Of a stretch of DNA of 56,891 nt, positions 22,180-31,476 are shown piece after piece (position 1 is the first letter of the stretch; the number at the start of each line of letters is the position of its first letter). Position numbers and translations under genes: made by a program. The DNA is from a virus. A model generated the notes under the pieces. The model searched no databases. It saw only the letters and a list, made by a program, of their open reading frames with translations, and was not told where the DNA came from. The DNA lies in IMG/VR virus record IMGVR_UViG_3300024261_000036, positions 1-56,891 of that record, one strand, 5' to 3'.

Positions 22180-22773
22180 TTACTCCACAACGTCCGCGCC
22201 AATGGAAAAGTTCCCACTGAGCCCTGTCGGCGTTTTTCTGTCCCCTTGATAAGTCGAATGCGTGATGCCTGCCTCGTCCACAAACCCCGTGTAACCTACG
22301 GTGATGGTTTCTGCTGTCGCATCAAAGTCCGTGATGACTACGAGAAGATTATTCTGCGGAAACCCACTGCTCAAGTCGATGACCTGGCCTAGGCTTATCT
22401 CTGTAAAATCAATCCCCGTCCCAGTCAAAACCCCGCTTCCTGCGGTCACGGCGAATGTCCCTGCCGAGGTCGCGAGAGTTCCCTTGCGAGTCACATCTAG
22501 ATCCCAATAATATTGACCAGGGGTGACATTGATTGTGTCTGCCACGAACAACTTAATGAGCGATTCCCCGCTGGCTGGGACTGTTATCTGGAGCTGGTCT
22601 GGATAGTACGACTGCTTAAATATGATGGACCGGCTGTTGTCGTCATAGACGCTACCCTTAACTGCAAAGCGCAACACAGCCTCGGTGATGTCAACCGGCG
22701 TTGTCCCGTCGCTCTCGTATATCGTAACGCTGAAGTTACGCGAGTCCCCTCGGACGATGCTAATGTCTGTCAT
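22180..22773 (-). CDS. Baseplate/fibre-associated protein (BppU-like N-terminus)
   Basis: 197 residues. The opening (MTDISIVRGDSRNFSVTIYE, then AVLRFAVKGSVYDD) resembles the N-terminal beta domain of phage baseplate upper proteins and similar tail proteins. The C-terminal half is Thr/Gly-rich beta sequence. ATG 22773 overlaps the preceding stop (TAATGA). It is one of a run of late tail genes. Confidence 0.5.
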   Translation of the reverse strand: MTDISIVRGDSRNFSVTIYESDGTTPVDITEAVLRFAVKGSVYDDNSRSIIFKQSYYPDQLQITVPASGESLIKLFVADTINVTPGQYYWDLDVTRKGTLATSAGTFAVTAGSGVLTGTGIDFTEISLGQVIDLSSGFPQNNLLVVITDFDATAETITVGYTGFVDEAGITHSTYQGDRKTPTGLSGNFSIGADVVE

Positions 22774-22970
22774 TATCCTAACCCTTCCAGCCATGTCTTC
22801 ATCAGGGCCATGTCGGTTTTAATCTCTGCCAGGTCTGCCTCGGTCAAGTCTGGTGTGTCACCAATCTCCAACGCTTGAACTTGATCTATCCAGGCCAGCA
22901 TGCTGCCCCTCCCCTGGCCAGAATAAGGCAGATAGATCTTTGCGGTAGAAAAAGACTTTGCGTACTTCAT
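22773..22970 (-). CDS. Small tail-region protein, 65 aa
   Basis: Unknown, acidic and probably helical (DLTEADLAEIKTDMALMKTW). GAGGAG precedes the ATG. It lies between two fibre genes with overlaps at both ends, as chaperones or adaptors of fibres often do. Confidence 0.55.
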   Translation of the reverse strand: MKYAKSFSTAKIYLPYSGQGRGSMLAWIDQVQALEIGDTPDLTEADLAEIKTDMALMKTWLEGLG

Positions 22971-22972
22971 TT

Positions 22973-24433
22973 CTAGCTCCTCACCACGGTCCCAAGACCG
23001 TCTGGAGATGTAAAGTCGTTCTGGGGTAGCGCGGCATATGTTGATGTCCCTGCGTTACCAACCTGCACGTCGGCAGCAGACGTTAGCGACCCGCTAACTG
23101 TTCCAAGCCCAGTTGCTGTAACCCGAGAGGCCAGATCCCATGCAGTGCCAGAGACAGATCCCGTTATCGAGCCAGCGCCAAAACCCTTGATGAACGAACT
23201 GGAACCCTCTTCGCAACGAAGAAAGCTAGTGTAGGTTCCCGCGACAGTCATGGCGACAGTAATCTCCACTCTCGATTCTCCGTTGCCAAAATTCCATACC
23301 CTAATGCACTCCGTTGAGGCCGCCGTGTCGAAGTCGATAGGGTCTGCCGTCTTCATGTAGCCTGCGGGATTAACCGTAACACGCTCGCTAACCTTCGAGC
23401 TGGTTAATAGCATCGTTCCACTGGCGGCAGTCGCTCTCGTTAGATTTCCACCAATAAACGAGTTGGGGCTGTCTTCAAGGTTTTGGTTGTTGACCTCCCC
23501 CGAGGCAAGAAATGCAGATGAGTTGTAAAAGTTGAACAGAAGTGCATTTGTCAATCCGTCCAGGTTGCAATCCCACATCTCTACGCTTTCCCAGATTTCA
23601 AAACTTGCAGCCGCCACGTTCTCAAACTTTATTCCTGCAAACTTTATTGTTACGCCCCGCCCCGAGGCACCGATGATGCTCTGGCTCCCCTGTGTTTGAA
23701 AGACGGTGCTGATGGGATAAATCTCTATGTCGGCAAGACCAATATAGAAGTCAAACGCTGTAATAATATTTATCGTAGGACTGGACGGGCTGGCGACCGG
23801 TACGGACCCAAGACCAAACTCAAAGGCAAAAAACGGAGAACCGGCTGTGCTGTCAAGCATCCAGTGCGAGCCGTCGGTGATAGGATCGGTGAACCCATTA
23901 CTTGTCACAGCATATTGGGCTGCCGTTCCCGGTATGAGGGCTCGCGTCGATGTCGTTGGTATCACCGCAGTTGGCGTTTGATTGATGTTGCCGCCAAACA
24001 TTATGCCCAGTCCGGCCGGGCCAGCCTGCACACTCGTAAGCGCTGGCACGTCGTAGGGGCCATTGTCAAGAGCGTGAAAAACAACATCACCTTCCTGCCC
24101 GTCAACTAGTCCATCAATACATCGTTGAGGGGTACGGAAAGGATTCCCGATGGTTCCATCGCCAGTTTCGTCATCCCCAGTCAGGGCGAAGTAGATATCG
24201 GACGCAGTGTTTTCGGTATAGGATACTGCATCCCATCCAGCGGCCGTTCTCTGGTATGTAACCCCGTTAGCCTGAACGTGAACCAGGCACCCAGTCTTGT
24301 CGAAGTCAGAACCATCAATAGCGTTTCGCCCTGCGATGTCGGCGACAACCCGATACCCGCCGCGAAGGGCGGTATCATCAAGCGATGCGACGCCAACGGC
24401 AGCATTGATTAGTTCTCCTGCAAATGTGGGCAT
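22973..24433 (-). CDS. Tail fibre/spike protein, 486 aa
   Basis: The segment IYFALTGDDETGDGTIGNPF (about 80-99) is the common entry motif of phage beta-helix spikes. It is followed by Ser/Gly/Thr/Asn-rich beta sequence to the end. The N-terminal 70 residues would attach to the tail. Such proteins bind or degrade surface glycans. TAGGAGATTGCT precedes the ATG. No catalytic residues can be assigned by eye. Confidence 0.65.
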   Translation of the reverse strand: MPTFAGELINAAVGVASLDDTALRGGYRVVADIAGRNAIDGSDFDKTGCLVHVQANGVTYQRTAAGWDAVSYTENTASDIYFALTGDDETGDGTIGNPFRTPQRCIDGLVDGQEGDVVFHALDNGPYDVPALTSVQAGPAGLGIMFGGNINQTPTAVIPTTSTRALIPGTAAQYAVTSNGFTDPITDGSHWMLDSTAGSPFFAFEFGLGSVPVASPSSPTINIITAFDFYIGLADIEIYPISTVFQTQGSQSIIGASGRGVTIKFAGIKFENVAAASFEIWESVEMWDCNLDGLTNALLFNFYNSSAFLASGEVNNQNLEDSPNSFIGGNLTRATAASGTMLLTSSKVSERVTVNPAGYMKTADPIDFDTAASTECIRVWNFGNGESRVEITVAMTVAGTYTSFLRCEEGSSSFIKGFGAGSITGSVSGTAWDLASRVTATGLGTVSGSLTSAADVQVGNAGTSTYAALPQNDFTSPDGLGTVVRS

Positions 24434-24442
24434 AGCAATCTC

Positions 24443-25210
24443 CTACGGCGTAACAGTAAAGGCCAGTGGCCCGGTGATAGTTGTGTCAATAAGGTTGTCT
24501 GAACGTGCAACCCGATAGTTCTGGATATTCCCAAACGCATTCGTCACGGAAAGTCCCACCTGGACCTCGGTCATATCGCCAGGACCAAAAGAGCCAATCT
24601 CAAAGTTGGTGGGTAGCAAAGGTCCATACGGGTCGGGATATGCGTGAATAATGTACTGGTTCACTGGTGCAATCGTCCCTGAATACGAAGCAGACGAAGA
24701 AAGGCTCTGCGTTACGAGGGCCTCAATATCCGCTTCGGTGTACGGTCCAGCGTTAGCGGTGATGCCCGTGAAAACCAATGGCCGCCAGGTGAATACAACC
24801 TGCCCCGTGTCTGGACTTCCAGCCTGACTTGCCGTCAGTGTGAATGTGACAGTTGCGTTGTTCACCGTCTTGGTGAATGTGCCGTCAGAGCTGAATGATG
24901 TTGGCGTAACGGTTACATCTTTCGCCGGGGTTCCGTCGTCGTCAGTCAGAACAGCGCTGTCGGGTGTGCGGTTGTATGCCGCACTAAATGATGGTGTCGC
25001 AGAAGACTGCCCCACCTCAAAGCTCGAACCAGACAAGGAAGAGAACGATGTAATATCGAAGGCTGGAGCTGCGCAATCTTCAATAATGGTCCCAACAAGG
25101 TTTGGGTCAGCAGCTATCACGCCAGATATTTGCTCCTGCACACAAATCTCCACCGTGACCGTCGTCGGGTCAGCAACCATTCCCCCCGTTATTATGCCAC
25201 TTATACTCAT
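24443..25210 (-). CDS. Tail fibre protein with Ig-like beta domains, 255 aa
   Basis: Beta-rich protein with the segments FEVGQSSATPSFSAAYNR and TFTKTVNNATVTFTLTA typical of Ig-like domains in phage fibres. ATG 25210 follows GAGGACGAT and overlaps the stop of the repetitive fibre gene. Probably a fibre tip or accessory. No enzyme motif. Confidence 0.6.
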   Translation of the reverse strand: MSISGIITGGMVADPTTVTVEICVQEQISGVIAADPNLVGTIIEDCAAPAFDITSFSSLSGSSFEVGQSSATPSFSAAYNRTPDSAVLTDDDGTPAKDVTVTPTSFSSDGTFTKTVNNATVTFTLTASQAGSPDTGQVVFTWRPLVFTGITANAGPYTEADIEALVTQSLSSSASYSGTIAPVNQYIIHAYPDPYGPLLPTNFEIGSFGPGDMTEVQVGLSVTNAFGNIQNYRVARSDNLIDTTITGPLAFTVTP

Positions 25211-27609
25211 ATCGTCCTCAGCAGTGTTTCCCATTTGGCCGCGTCTATCTGGACAGCCGACATGGTAACGGTTATGAGTTCGCCCTCTCCAACTCCTCCC
25301 GGCGTGGAAGCGTTGGCGGTGGCAGCATCTGGAAAGATGCGTCTACGCAAAGTCAAAGGTCTATTATTTGCGTCGTAGGTCAAAGCGTCATCCCTGACAT
25401 TACCACCTGCGTTACCAAATGCGGCAGCAAGTGCTTGACCCGCTGTTCCTGTTGCGAGATGACCAGCAAGAGACTCGTCGAAAATGGCATCGACACCAGC
25501 CGCGTCAATACTCATCGCGTCTCCCGGCGTTGCCCTGGTCGAGACAGCCGCGTCAAGATTGGTGGCGATTGTTGGCTGCATGGCTGCGGTGTCTGCAAGA
25601 ACATCTTGCAGTTCACCGGCCGCAGTTGCGGCGGTTGCCCCAGTAACGCCGAGTGCTTGACGAATCTGTTCTTTTTCTCCTGCGGTCCAATCCGTATCTG
25701 AATCTGACTCCCAAAGACCAGCGCCGTGGGTGCCAGAAAGCTCAGTGTCGATGGCTGTGCGTTCTCCGGCTGTAAGCGTCATCGCATCACCTGGGTCTGC
25801 TGTTCCACGACTGGAAACAGTAGCGTCCAAGTTTGTGGCGACCACCGGCTGCATTGCACTCGTATCTGCCTCGATGTCATCGAGATGCGTATCCACAGAC
25901 CCTGCTGCCGGAGCACCTGCCGTTGGCGAAAGCTTCATCGCGTCACGCACTTGTTGCTGAGTTAGACCAGCTCCGCCGCCAGTCCATGCGCCTGCGCCGT
26001 GTGTCGCGGTAAGCTCTACATCGACCGCTGCGGTTGCTGCTGGCGTAAGCCCCATATTATCCCCGGCAACCGCAAAGCCAGTGGCCGTCTGATAAGACCC
26101 TGCCCCATGACTCGCCGTGACCAAAGCATCCACATCTGCGGCAGTGTGACTGCTCCGCGTAGATATTGCTGCATCGATGTCCGCACCTGGAAAAGGTGTG
26201 GCATCAGACAAAATATCTGCCTGGGCCAATGTGGATCGGGAACTAACAGTTGCGTCAAGGTTTGAGATGCTTGCACCAGCAAACGGTGTTGCATCAGAAA
26301 GGATATCTGCCTGGGTCAAAGTAGACCGAGAACTAATGGTCGCATCGACATTAGCTGTGACAAGCGGCTCGATGGCTGCCGTATCAGCCAAGACATCTTG
26401 AAGTTCACCGGCTGCGGTGGCCAAGGTGGCACCCGTGATGCCCAACGCCTGCCTCATTTGGCTTCGCTCCGAGACTGTCCAGTCAACGCCTGCTCCACTG
26501 GATGCGTCATTCAGGGCCTCGCCAACACTGCCAACGCCAAGGTGACCTGCAATAGGCTCATCCCATACGGCATCAACACCCGCAGCGGTGAGACCCATGT
26601 TGTCTCCAGCCACTGCGAATCCAGTAGCCGTAATGTATGAACCAACGCCATGACTAGCTGTAACCAGGGCATCCACGTCTGCGGCTGTGTGACTTGACCT
26701 GCTGGAGATCGCCGCGTCGATATCTGCCCCAGGAAATGGCGTTGCATCAGATAAAATATCTGCTTGGACCAGCGTAGACCTGGAGCTTACGGTGGCGTTC
26801 AGGTTCGTGGACACCAGCGGCTCCATCGCCGCAGTATCCGCAAGGACATCCTGAAGTTCGCCCGCAGCAGTCGCAGCCGTGAGACCCGTAACACCTAGCG
26901 CTTGACGAATCTGTTGCTTCTCTGCGCCAGTCCAGTCTGTTGCGCTTGCAGACTCCCAGTTTCCAGCGCCGTGAGTTCCACTGAGTTGGGCATCAATAGC
27001 TGTTCTCTCGCCTGCGGTCAGTGTCATTGCGTCACCGGGATTGGCAGTGCCTCGACTTGAAATAGTCGCGTCTATGCTTGCTCCAGCGAATGGAGTAGCA
27101 TCACTTAAAATGTCAGCCTGAGTCAATGTTGAGCGAGAGCTAACAGTTGCATCAAGATTGGGTATCAATGCTCCCGCGAACGGAGTAGCATCGCTTAGGA
27201 TGTCCGCCTGCGTAAGAGTAGACCTGCTGCTGATGGTGGCGTCTAGGTTGGTGCCAACAATGCTGCCTGCCGAGCCAGCACCAAAAGCGCCAGGAAGGGC
27301 TTCTGCCCAAACATCGTCCTGCACGGCGTTCGTTACCCGCATATGTTCAGAGACACGCTCGATGTTTCCGACCAGCGTCGTATGCAGCGCGTCGCTATAT
27401 GTAATGTAGATAATCGAATATCCGCCGATGGCAGGAGCAGTAAACGTACCTTGATAAAGGCCATCTGCAACATGGGAAAGGTTCACCGGGCTTGCAACGA
27501 TGGCAACACCAGCACTATCGTATATTTCAGCCTGCGGAAACCTTGTGGTGTCCCCATCTGCCAAAACAAGCTCCAGTAAAACTGTATCGCCTGTGATTAC
27601 TTCAATCAT
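25207..27609 (-). CDS. Repetitive tail fibre protein, 800 aa
   Basis: The N-terminal 90 residues form a beta domain (VLLELVLADGDTTRFPQ). The rest is repeats: five copies of SSRSTL-x-QADILSDATPF and three copies of IRQALGVTG-type text followed by AATAAGELQDVLADTAA, mixed with TAGERTAIDAQLSGTHGAG. Repeats of this kind form long trimeric shafts. The C-terminal 70 residues (LTYDANNRPLTLRRRIFPD) are unlike the repeats and may be the tip. GTGGAGGAAGCG precedes ATG 27609. Copies differ enough to align uniquely, so the repeat number is probably real. Confidence 0.75.
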   Translation of the reverse strand: MIEVITGDTVLLELVLADGDTTRFPQAEIYDSAGVAIVASPVNLSHVADGLYQGTFTAPAIGGYSIIYITYSDALHTTLVGNIERVSEHMRVTNAVQDDVWAEALPGAFGAGSAGSIVGTNLDATISSRSTLTQADILSDATPFAGALIPNLDATVSSRSTLTQADILSDATPFAGASIDATISSRGTANPGDAMTLTAGERTAIDAQLSGTHGAGNWESASATDWTGAEKQQIRQALGVTGLTAATAAGELQDVLADTAAMEPLVSTNLNATVSSRSTLVQADILSDATPFPGADIDAAISSRSSHTAADVDALVTASHGVGSYITATGFAVAGDNMGLTAAGVDAVWDEPIAGHLGVGSVGEALNDASSGAGVDWTVSERSQMRQALGITGATLATAAGELQDVLADTAAIEPLVTANVDATISSRSTLTQADILSDATPFAGASISNLDATVSSRSTLAQADILSDATPFPGADIDAAISTRSSHTAADVDALVTASHGAGSYQTATGFAVAGDNMGLTPAATAAVDVELTATHGAGAWTGGGAGLTQQQVRDAMKLSPTAGAPAAGSVDTHLDDIEADTSAMQPVVATNLDATVSSRGTADPGDAMTLTAGERTAIDTELSGTHGAGLWESDSDTDWTAGEKEQIRQALGVTGATAATAAGELQDVLADTAAMQPTIATNLDAAVSTRATPGDAMSIDAAGVDAIFDESLAGHLATGTAGQALAAAFGNAGGNVRDDALTYDANNRPLTLRRRIFPDAATANASTPGGVGEGELITVTMSAVQIDAAKWETLLRTI

Positions 27610-27636
27610 CGCTTCCTCCACTAATAATCTCTACGC

Positions 27637-27798
27637 TCATGACGGTTCTTCTGGGTTTGACGCAACGACTGACGCATGAACGTATTCTTCCGATGCTGTA
27701 TGGTCCGGGTTGGCCTCCAGATGGGCATCCATTCCTGCATAGTTGTCGATGTCGAAAGTCTCTCCGCACGAGCAAATAAAAAGCATCCTTGTAGCCAT
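27637..27798 (-). CDS. Small zinc-finger-like protein, 53 aa
   Basis: Reads MLFICSCGETFDIDNYAG then HLEANPDH, giving a Cys-x-Cys and His-x6-His spacing close to a C2H2 finger. GAGGTCGTAAAA precedes ATG 27798, which overlaps the stop of the fibre gene upstream. Unusual among fibre genes. It may regulate expression or be an accessory of neighbouring genes. Function unknown. Confidence 0.55.
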   Translation of the reverse strand: MATRMLFICSCGETFDIDNYAGMDAHLEANPDHTASEEYVHASVVASNPEEPS

Positions 27799-27800
27799 TT

Positions 27801-29282
27801 TTACGACCTCACAAATTCTAGGGTTAACCACATCCTGTTGCCCTGGCCGATTGCCGTTCCGTTTGTACCAGTTGACTGGCATCTCAGGCGAACGACATCA
27901 GAGGCGGCAAGCTGGACCAAAAACGCAGCGCTGCTGTTGGCAGTGTCGTCAATGGTGTTACGAGAATAAGAGGACGACCTAGAAGGAACGATTTCGACCG
28001 TATTGTTCTCCACCCATCCATCAACGGTTCTTCGAGCATTTGCATTCGTGTCAAACATTATGGAGTATGAAATTCGGTAAACGCCAGCCGTGTTGATCGT
28101 TACATTCTCGCCTGACCGAGTGTAGCTTGAGTCCTGAAAGTCGTTAGCGTTCAGAACCACCGTTGTTGCCGTTGTGTTGATAGTTAGATTGCCGGTCTGT
28201 CGGTACTGAGATACGTTCGGGGTGAAGCCGTCTATAGAAATGTTGGCCACCCCGCTTCCTGCGTCCGTTACGGTGACCGCATCGCCAACAAAGTCAAGGT
28301 TTGTATGAGGGCCACCCGCAACAACTGAACCCTCATCCTCGACAATAATACTGCTGCCGGACCCTGCTGGGCCTTGTGGACCCGTCGCTCCTGCTGCCCC
28401 GTTCGCTCCCACCGTTTGGATGCTTAGGCGAAGGCTGTTGGCAAGCGTGTTTACCTGATCGCTGCCATCAACAACCTGACCCCTAATGCGAATCACGTCG
28501 GAGGCGTTCAGCTCCAAGATGGCAAACCCGGAATTTCCACCCTCTTCTTCGCCTGAGTCGTGAAACCACCTAGATCTAGTTCCGCCAACCTCGGCAAAAC
28601 CACCGCCCGTGTCTAGCTCCACCCAGAACCCAACAGTTGCGTCGTTATTACTTGTCTCGCTTGAAGAACACCCGAAATCGATACGATATGTACCATTCGC
28701 GTTAATGGTAAGCTCGGAAGATCCGCTTAGGGTGAAAGCCGCATTCGTTATTCTTGCCGTGTTGAAAGGGAGGGTGCTAGCCGACGTGGTAATCCCGGCA
28801 TAAGAAACAGAATTATAATAGTTTGCGAAAGCAGCTTCTGGCAGGTCAACCCATGAAAGCCCCGAGGGCTGAACGCTGTTTGCCGTCAGAACCTGCCTTG
28901 TTGACCCCACCGGAAATCTCGCAACAGTGTCCGCAGCCGTTGCAACAATCAGGTCACCCTTTGCGTCCACAATGGTGTCCAAGATTCCATCAACAGACGT
29001 GGTTTGCAGAGATGCCGTTTCGCCTGGGTTCCGAATCGACGCCAGGGCGACGTTCATATCGACCAAAACCACTGTCCCAGAATGAGAACCTGTCAGCGTT
29101 ATGGTTAGAGCATTTCGTGGATCTGCCGACGAAAGCTCAATGACATCAATCAAGTCTGTTCGAGATACACCGTCAACCAGGACCATGGCTCCAAGTTGCA
29201 CACGGTCAAGATTATGTGTAATCGGTATCGACGAGGACGACGAGAATGTTTGAGCAAAAAGTTCTTTCCATGCACCAGCCAT
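27801..29282 (-). CDS. Tail fibre protein with collagen-like segment, 493 aa
   Basis: An N-terminal beta domain leads to DAKGDLIVATAADTVARFPV (about 108-127), a motif frequent in phage fibres. It is followed by a C1q/TNF-like beta domain, a collagen-like stretch GAAGATGPQGPAGSG (about 296-310), and a second beta domain. Probably a trimeric receptor-binding fibre. Start overlaps the stop of the spike gene upstream (TAATG). Confidence 0.7.
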   Translation of the reverse strand: MAGAWKELFAQTFSSSSSIPITHNLDRVQLGAMVLVDGVSRTDLIDVIELSSADPRNALTITLTGSHSGTVVLVDMNVALASIRNPGETASLQTTSVDGILDTIVDAKGDLIVATAADTVARFPVGSTRQVLTANSVQPSGLSWVDLPEAAFANYYNSVSYAGITTSASTLPFNTARITNAAFTLSGSSELTINANGTYRIDFGCSSSETSNNDATVGFWVELDTGGGFAEVGGTRSRWFHDSGEEEGGNSGFAILELNASDVIRIRGQVVDGSDQVNTLANSLRLSIQTVGANGAAGATGPQGPAGSGSSIIVEDEGSVVAGGPHTNLDFVGDAVTVTDAGSGVANISIDGFTPNVSQYRQTGNLTINTTATTVVLNANDFQDSSYTRSGENVTINTAGVYRISYSIMFDTNANARRTVDGWVENNTVEIVPSRSSSYSRNTIDDTANSSAAFLVQLAASDVVRLRCQSTGTNGTAIGQGNRMWLTLEFVRS

Positions 29283-31429
29283 TACAACGCTCCTCCAAGG
29301 CTAAACTTTATTCCGTTAACGACAAGGGCGATAATGATCACATCCTGGTTTGGCGTCCCATCGTCGGTCAGTTCGACACGGACAAACAAAACGTCGCCTT
29401 CGTAATATGATGACGCATCGAATGCGGCGAACTCCTGGTCAATCGCGTAGTCATCATATGTTGCGGGAAGGACCGCCCCCGCAGGCACTAGGTTCTGGGC
29501 GTCAAACTCTGCGATACCAGTCGTTAAGACATCCGTGTTTGCCAGTATTCTTGGGGTTGGATCGATACCGCCTGCTGGGTCTGCCACCAGATTCCCAGCG
29601 ACCTCTGCCGTGTAGACAGACATCGTAAGCTCCGGCGCAACAGTGATAGGGGTTGACCCATCAACCTTGTAGACGACGGACATGTCCAAGGGATGGGCCG
29701 TGCAGATGCCTTCAGGGATTGCGAATTGGAAGTAAATCGCATCACCCGTTTGATTGAGCCTGCTGTTCGGCATTGGGTGTGTCCAACCTGTCGGAGTCCC
29801 TCCAGACCCAACGTCAACATTGGCCAAAACAACCCCGCCGCTTTCACCGAAAACATTTCCACTGGCAGAAAGGGTTCCGCGCCACTTCGCAAGACCGGAT
29901 GCTGTTTTTCGCCCTCTCCTATTTATTTGTGAAGTGGAAGGCGTCAGCCAGGTCCGCTCAAATGTGGGAAGCACAGATGGGGCAGAAATGATTTCGACGC
30001 ATGACCAATATGCCGTTACTGCATCCACTGACGTGGTTGCCCACGTTGAATCATCGTCAATGCCGTAATGCAGCTCCTCCTCAGAGGATGCGCGAAGAAA
30101 CACATCATTCGCATATCGGTATGATTCTTCTTCGCTTACGGCTTCGACGCCGACATTCTCCCACGCGGCTCCATTCCAAATCTTAAACTCGTAAGACCCA
30201 CCCACCCCAGCGGCGCTTTGGGCTATTTGAAGTCCCCAGTGCTTAATCACTGAAGCTGTATCCTGTCGCAATGACCCGAAATATATCCTGTGTCCTGCGG
30301 CAGTTCCCTGAAACGTGATCGTTGACCCAGAAATACTCGAAGCGTCTGCCGTAACATCCACGAGGCCACCAGTGCCTGTGGCGTTCGAGGTGACGACTTT
30401 TATCCCGTCCGCATATGGCGAACCGCTTCCAGCGTACACGCTAGATCCCTTTTCTGGGAATCCAAAAACGGAGTCAACACCGAATGTCCTTTGTTGCGAA
30501 AAGCTGGTGTCATTTTGCTCTCGGAAGAAACTCAAGCCAAAGTCAGAGTTCAGCATCGCAGGGGGAAAGTTGTAAGCCGTTTCATGATTTGCAGTAATGC
30601 GAACAACTGTACCGGTGCCGAGAAGGGCTGGGTCAGCCAGTACGGCAAACGCCGACTGGTCCATCTTCCCACCGAGGACAGAAAGGTTTATCCCATCGCT
30701 GACTATGTGAATACTGTTTGACAGGTCAAGGGTATTGATTCCGAATATCAAAGTTGTCGAGGTGCCATCGCAGTAGACGCCATCGGTAACATTCGGTGAT
30801 CCGACGTTAAAGTCGGCAATCTGAAACCTGCCAGCCGATTCCCCTCTCACAACAGCGTCAATCGTTCCAGGACCGGGAGGAACATGTATCGACTCAACTG
30901 CAATAACGCCGCTTTCGGTGACCATACACGAACGCAGGCCGCCAGTGTCAAAACGTATCTCAGCTCCGATAATCTTGCCGCCGCCTATTTTTCGCAGCCC
31001 GTTCCCTTGGCCCACAGCCCCATCGCCGTGAAACTGGCAGTTGTATATCGATGATGCACTAGAAACGCCACCATCAAACAAGACACCCGATAATCCCAGG
31101 GTGTCCGGGCAGTCAACAGCAAATCCCTCAATCTGCGAGTCTGCCGAAAGGGTTACAATGTCCGCAACAGCCGATACGTCTCCGATGCGCGTAACCTGGT
31201 ATCCGCCAGAGCTTTTTAGGGTTGTCCCAGCCGGCACAGTGAGCCCAGACTCAGCGTAGGTACCTGGATATACTAAGATCTCATCACCAGACACAGCAAC
31301 AGCCAAAGCTGCGCCAACCGTCAAAAACGGGTGCAGAGGGTCGCCAGACGTACCGCTGGCATCATTGCCGTTGACGGCGTCTACCCAGACGACGTTTCCG
31401 GTTCTTTGTAGCAGTCCTGCTGTGGGCAT
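29282..31429 (-). CDS. Beta-helix tail spike, 715 aa
   Basis: The N-terminus (VVWVDAVNGNDASGTSGDP then PFLTVGAAL) and following VYPGTYAESGLTVPAGTTL are the entry of a right-handed parallel beta-helix as in polysaccharide-degrading spikes. Thr/Ser/Gly/Val-rich rungs continue to about residue 300. The C-terminal half carries other beta domains. GGAGG precedes the ATG. A host-glycan receptor or depolymerase role is likely; catalytic residues are not assigned. Confidence 0.7.
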   Translation of the reverse strand: MPTAGLLQRTGNVVWVDAVNGNDASGTSGDPLHPFLTVGAALAVAVSGDEILVYPGTYAESGLTVPAGTTLKSSGGYQVTRIGDVSAVADIVTLSADSQIEGFAVDCPDTLGLSGVLFDGGVSSASSIYNCQFHGDGAVGQGNGLRKIGGGKIIGAEIRFDTGGLRSCMVTESGVIAVESIHVPPGPGTIDAVVRGESAGRFQIADFNVGSPNVTDGVYCDGTSTTLIFGINTLDLSNSIHIVSDGINLSVLGGKMDQSAFAVLADPALLGTGTVVRITANHETAYNFPPAMLNSDFGLSFFREQNDTSFSQQRTFGVDSVFGFPEKGSSVYAGSGSPYADGIKVVTSNATGTGGLVDVTADASSISGSTITFQGTAAGHRIYFGSLRQDTASVIKHWGLQIAQSAAGVGGSYEFKIWNGAAWENVGVEAVSEEESYRYANDVFLRASSEEELHYGIDDDSTWATTSVDAVTAYWSCVEIISAPSVLPTFERTWLTPSTSQINRRGRKTASGLAKWRGTLSASGNVFGESGGVVLANVDVGSGGTPTGWTHPMPNSRLNQTGDAIYFQFAIPEGICTAHPLDMSVVYKVDGSTPITVAPELTMSVYTAEVAGNLVADPAGGIDPTPRILANTDVLTTGIAEFDAQNLVPAGAVLPATYDDYAIDQEFAAFDASSYYEGDVLFVRVELTDDGTPNQDVIIIALVVNGIKFSLGGAL

Positions 31430-31476
31430 CTAATCCTCCAAAAATAATCTATCAAATCGAAAGGTGAATCCTTAAA

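Noticed and set aside
22180-31429. Repetitive fibre genes considered as a diversity-generating retroelement target
   Set aside because: No reverse transcriptase, template repeat or accessory gene is visible anywhere in the window.
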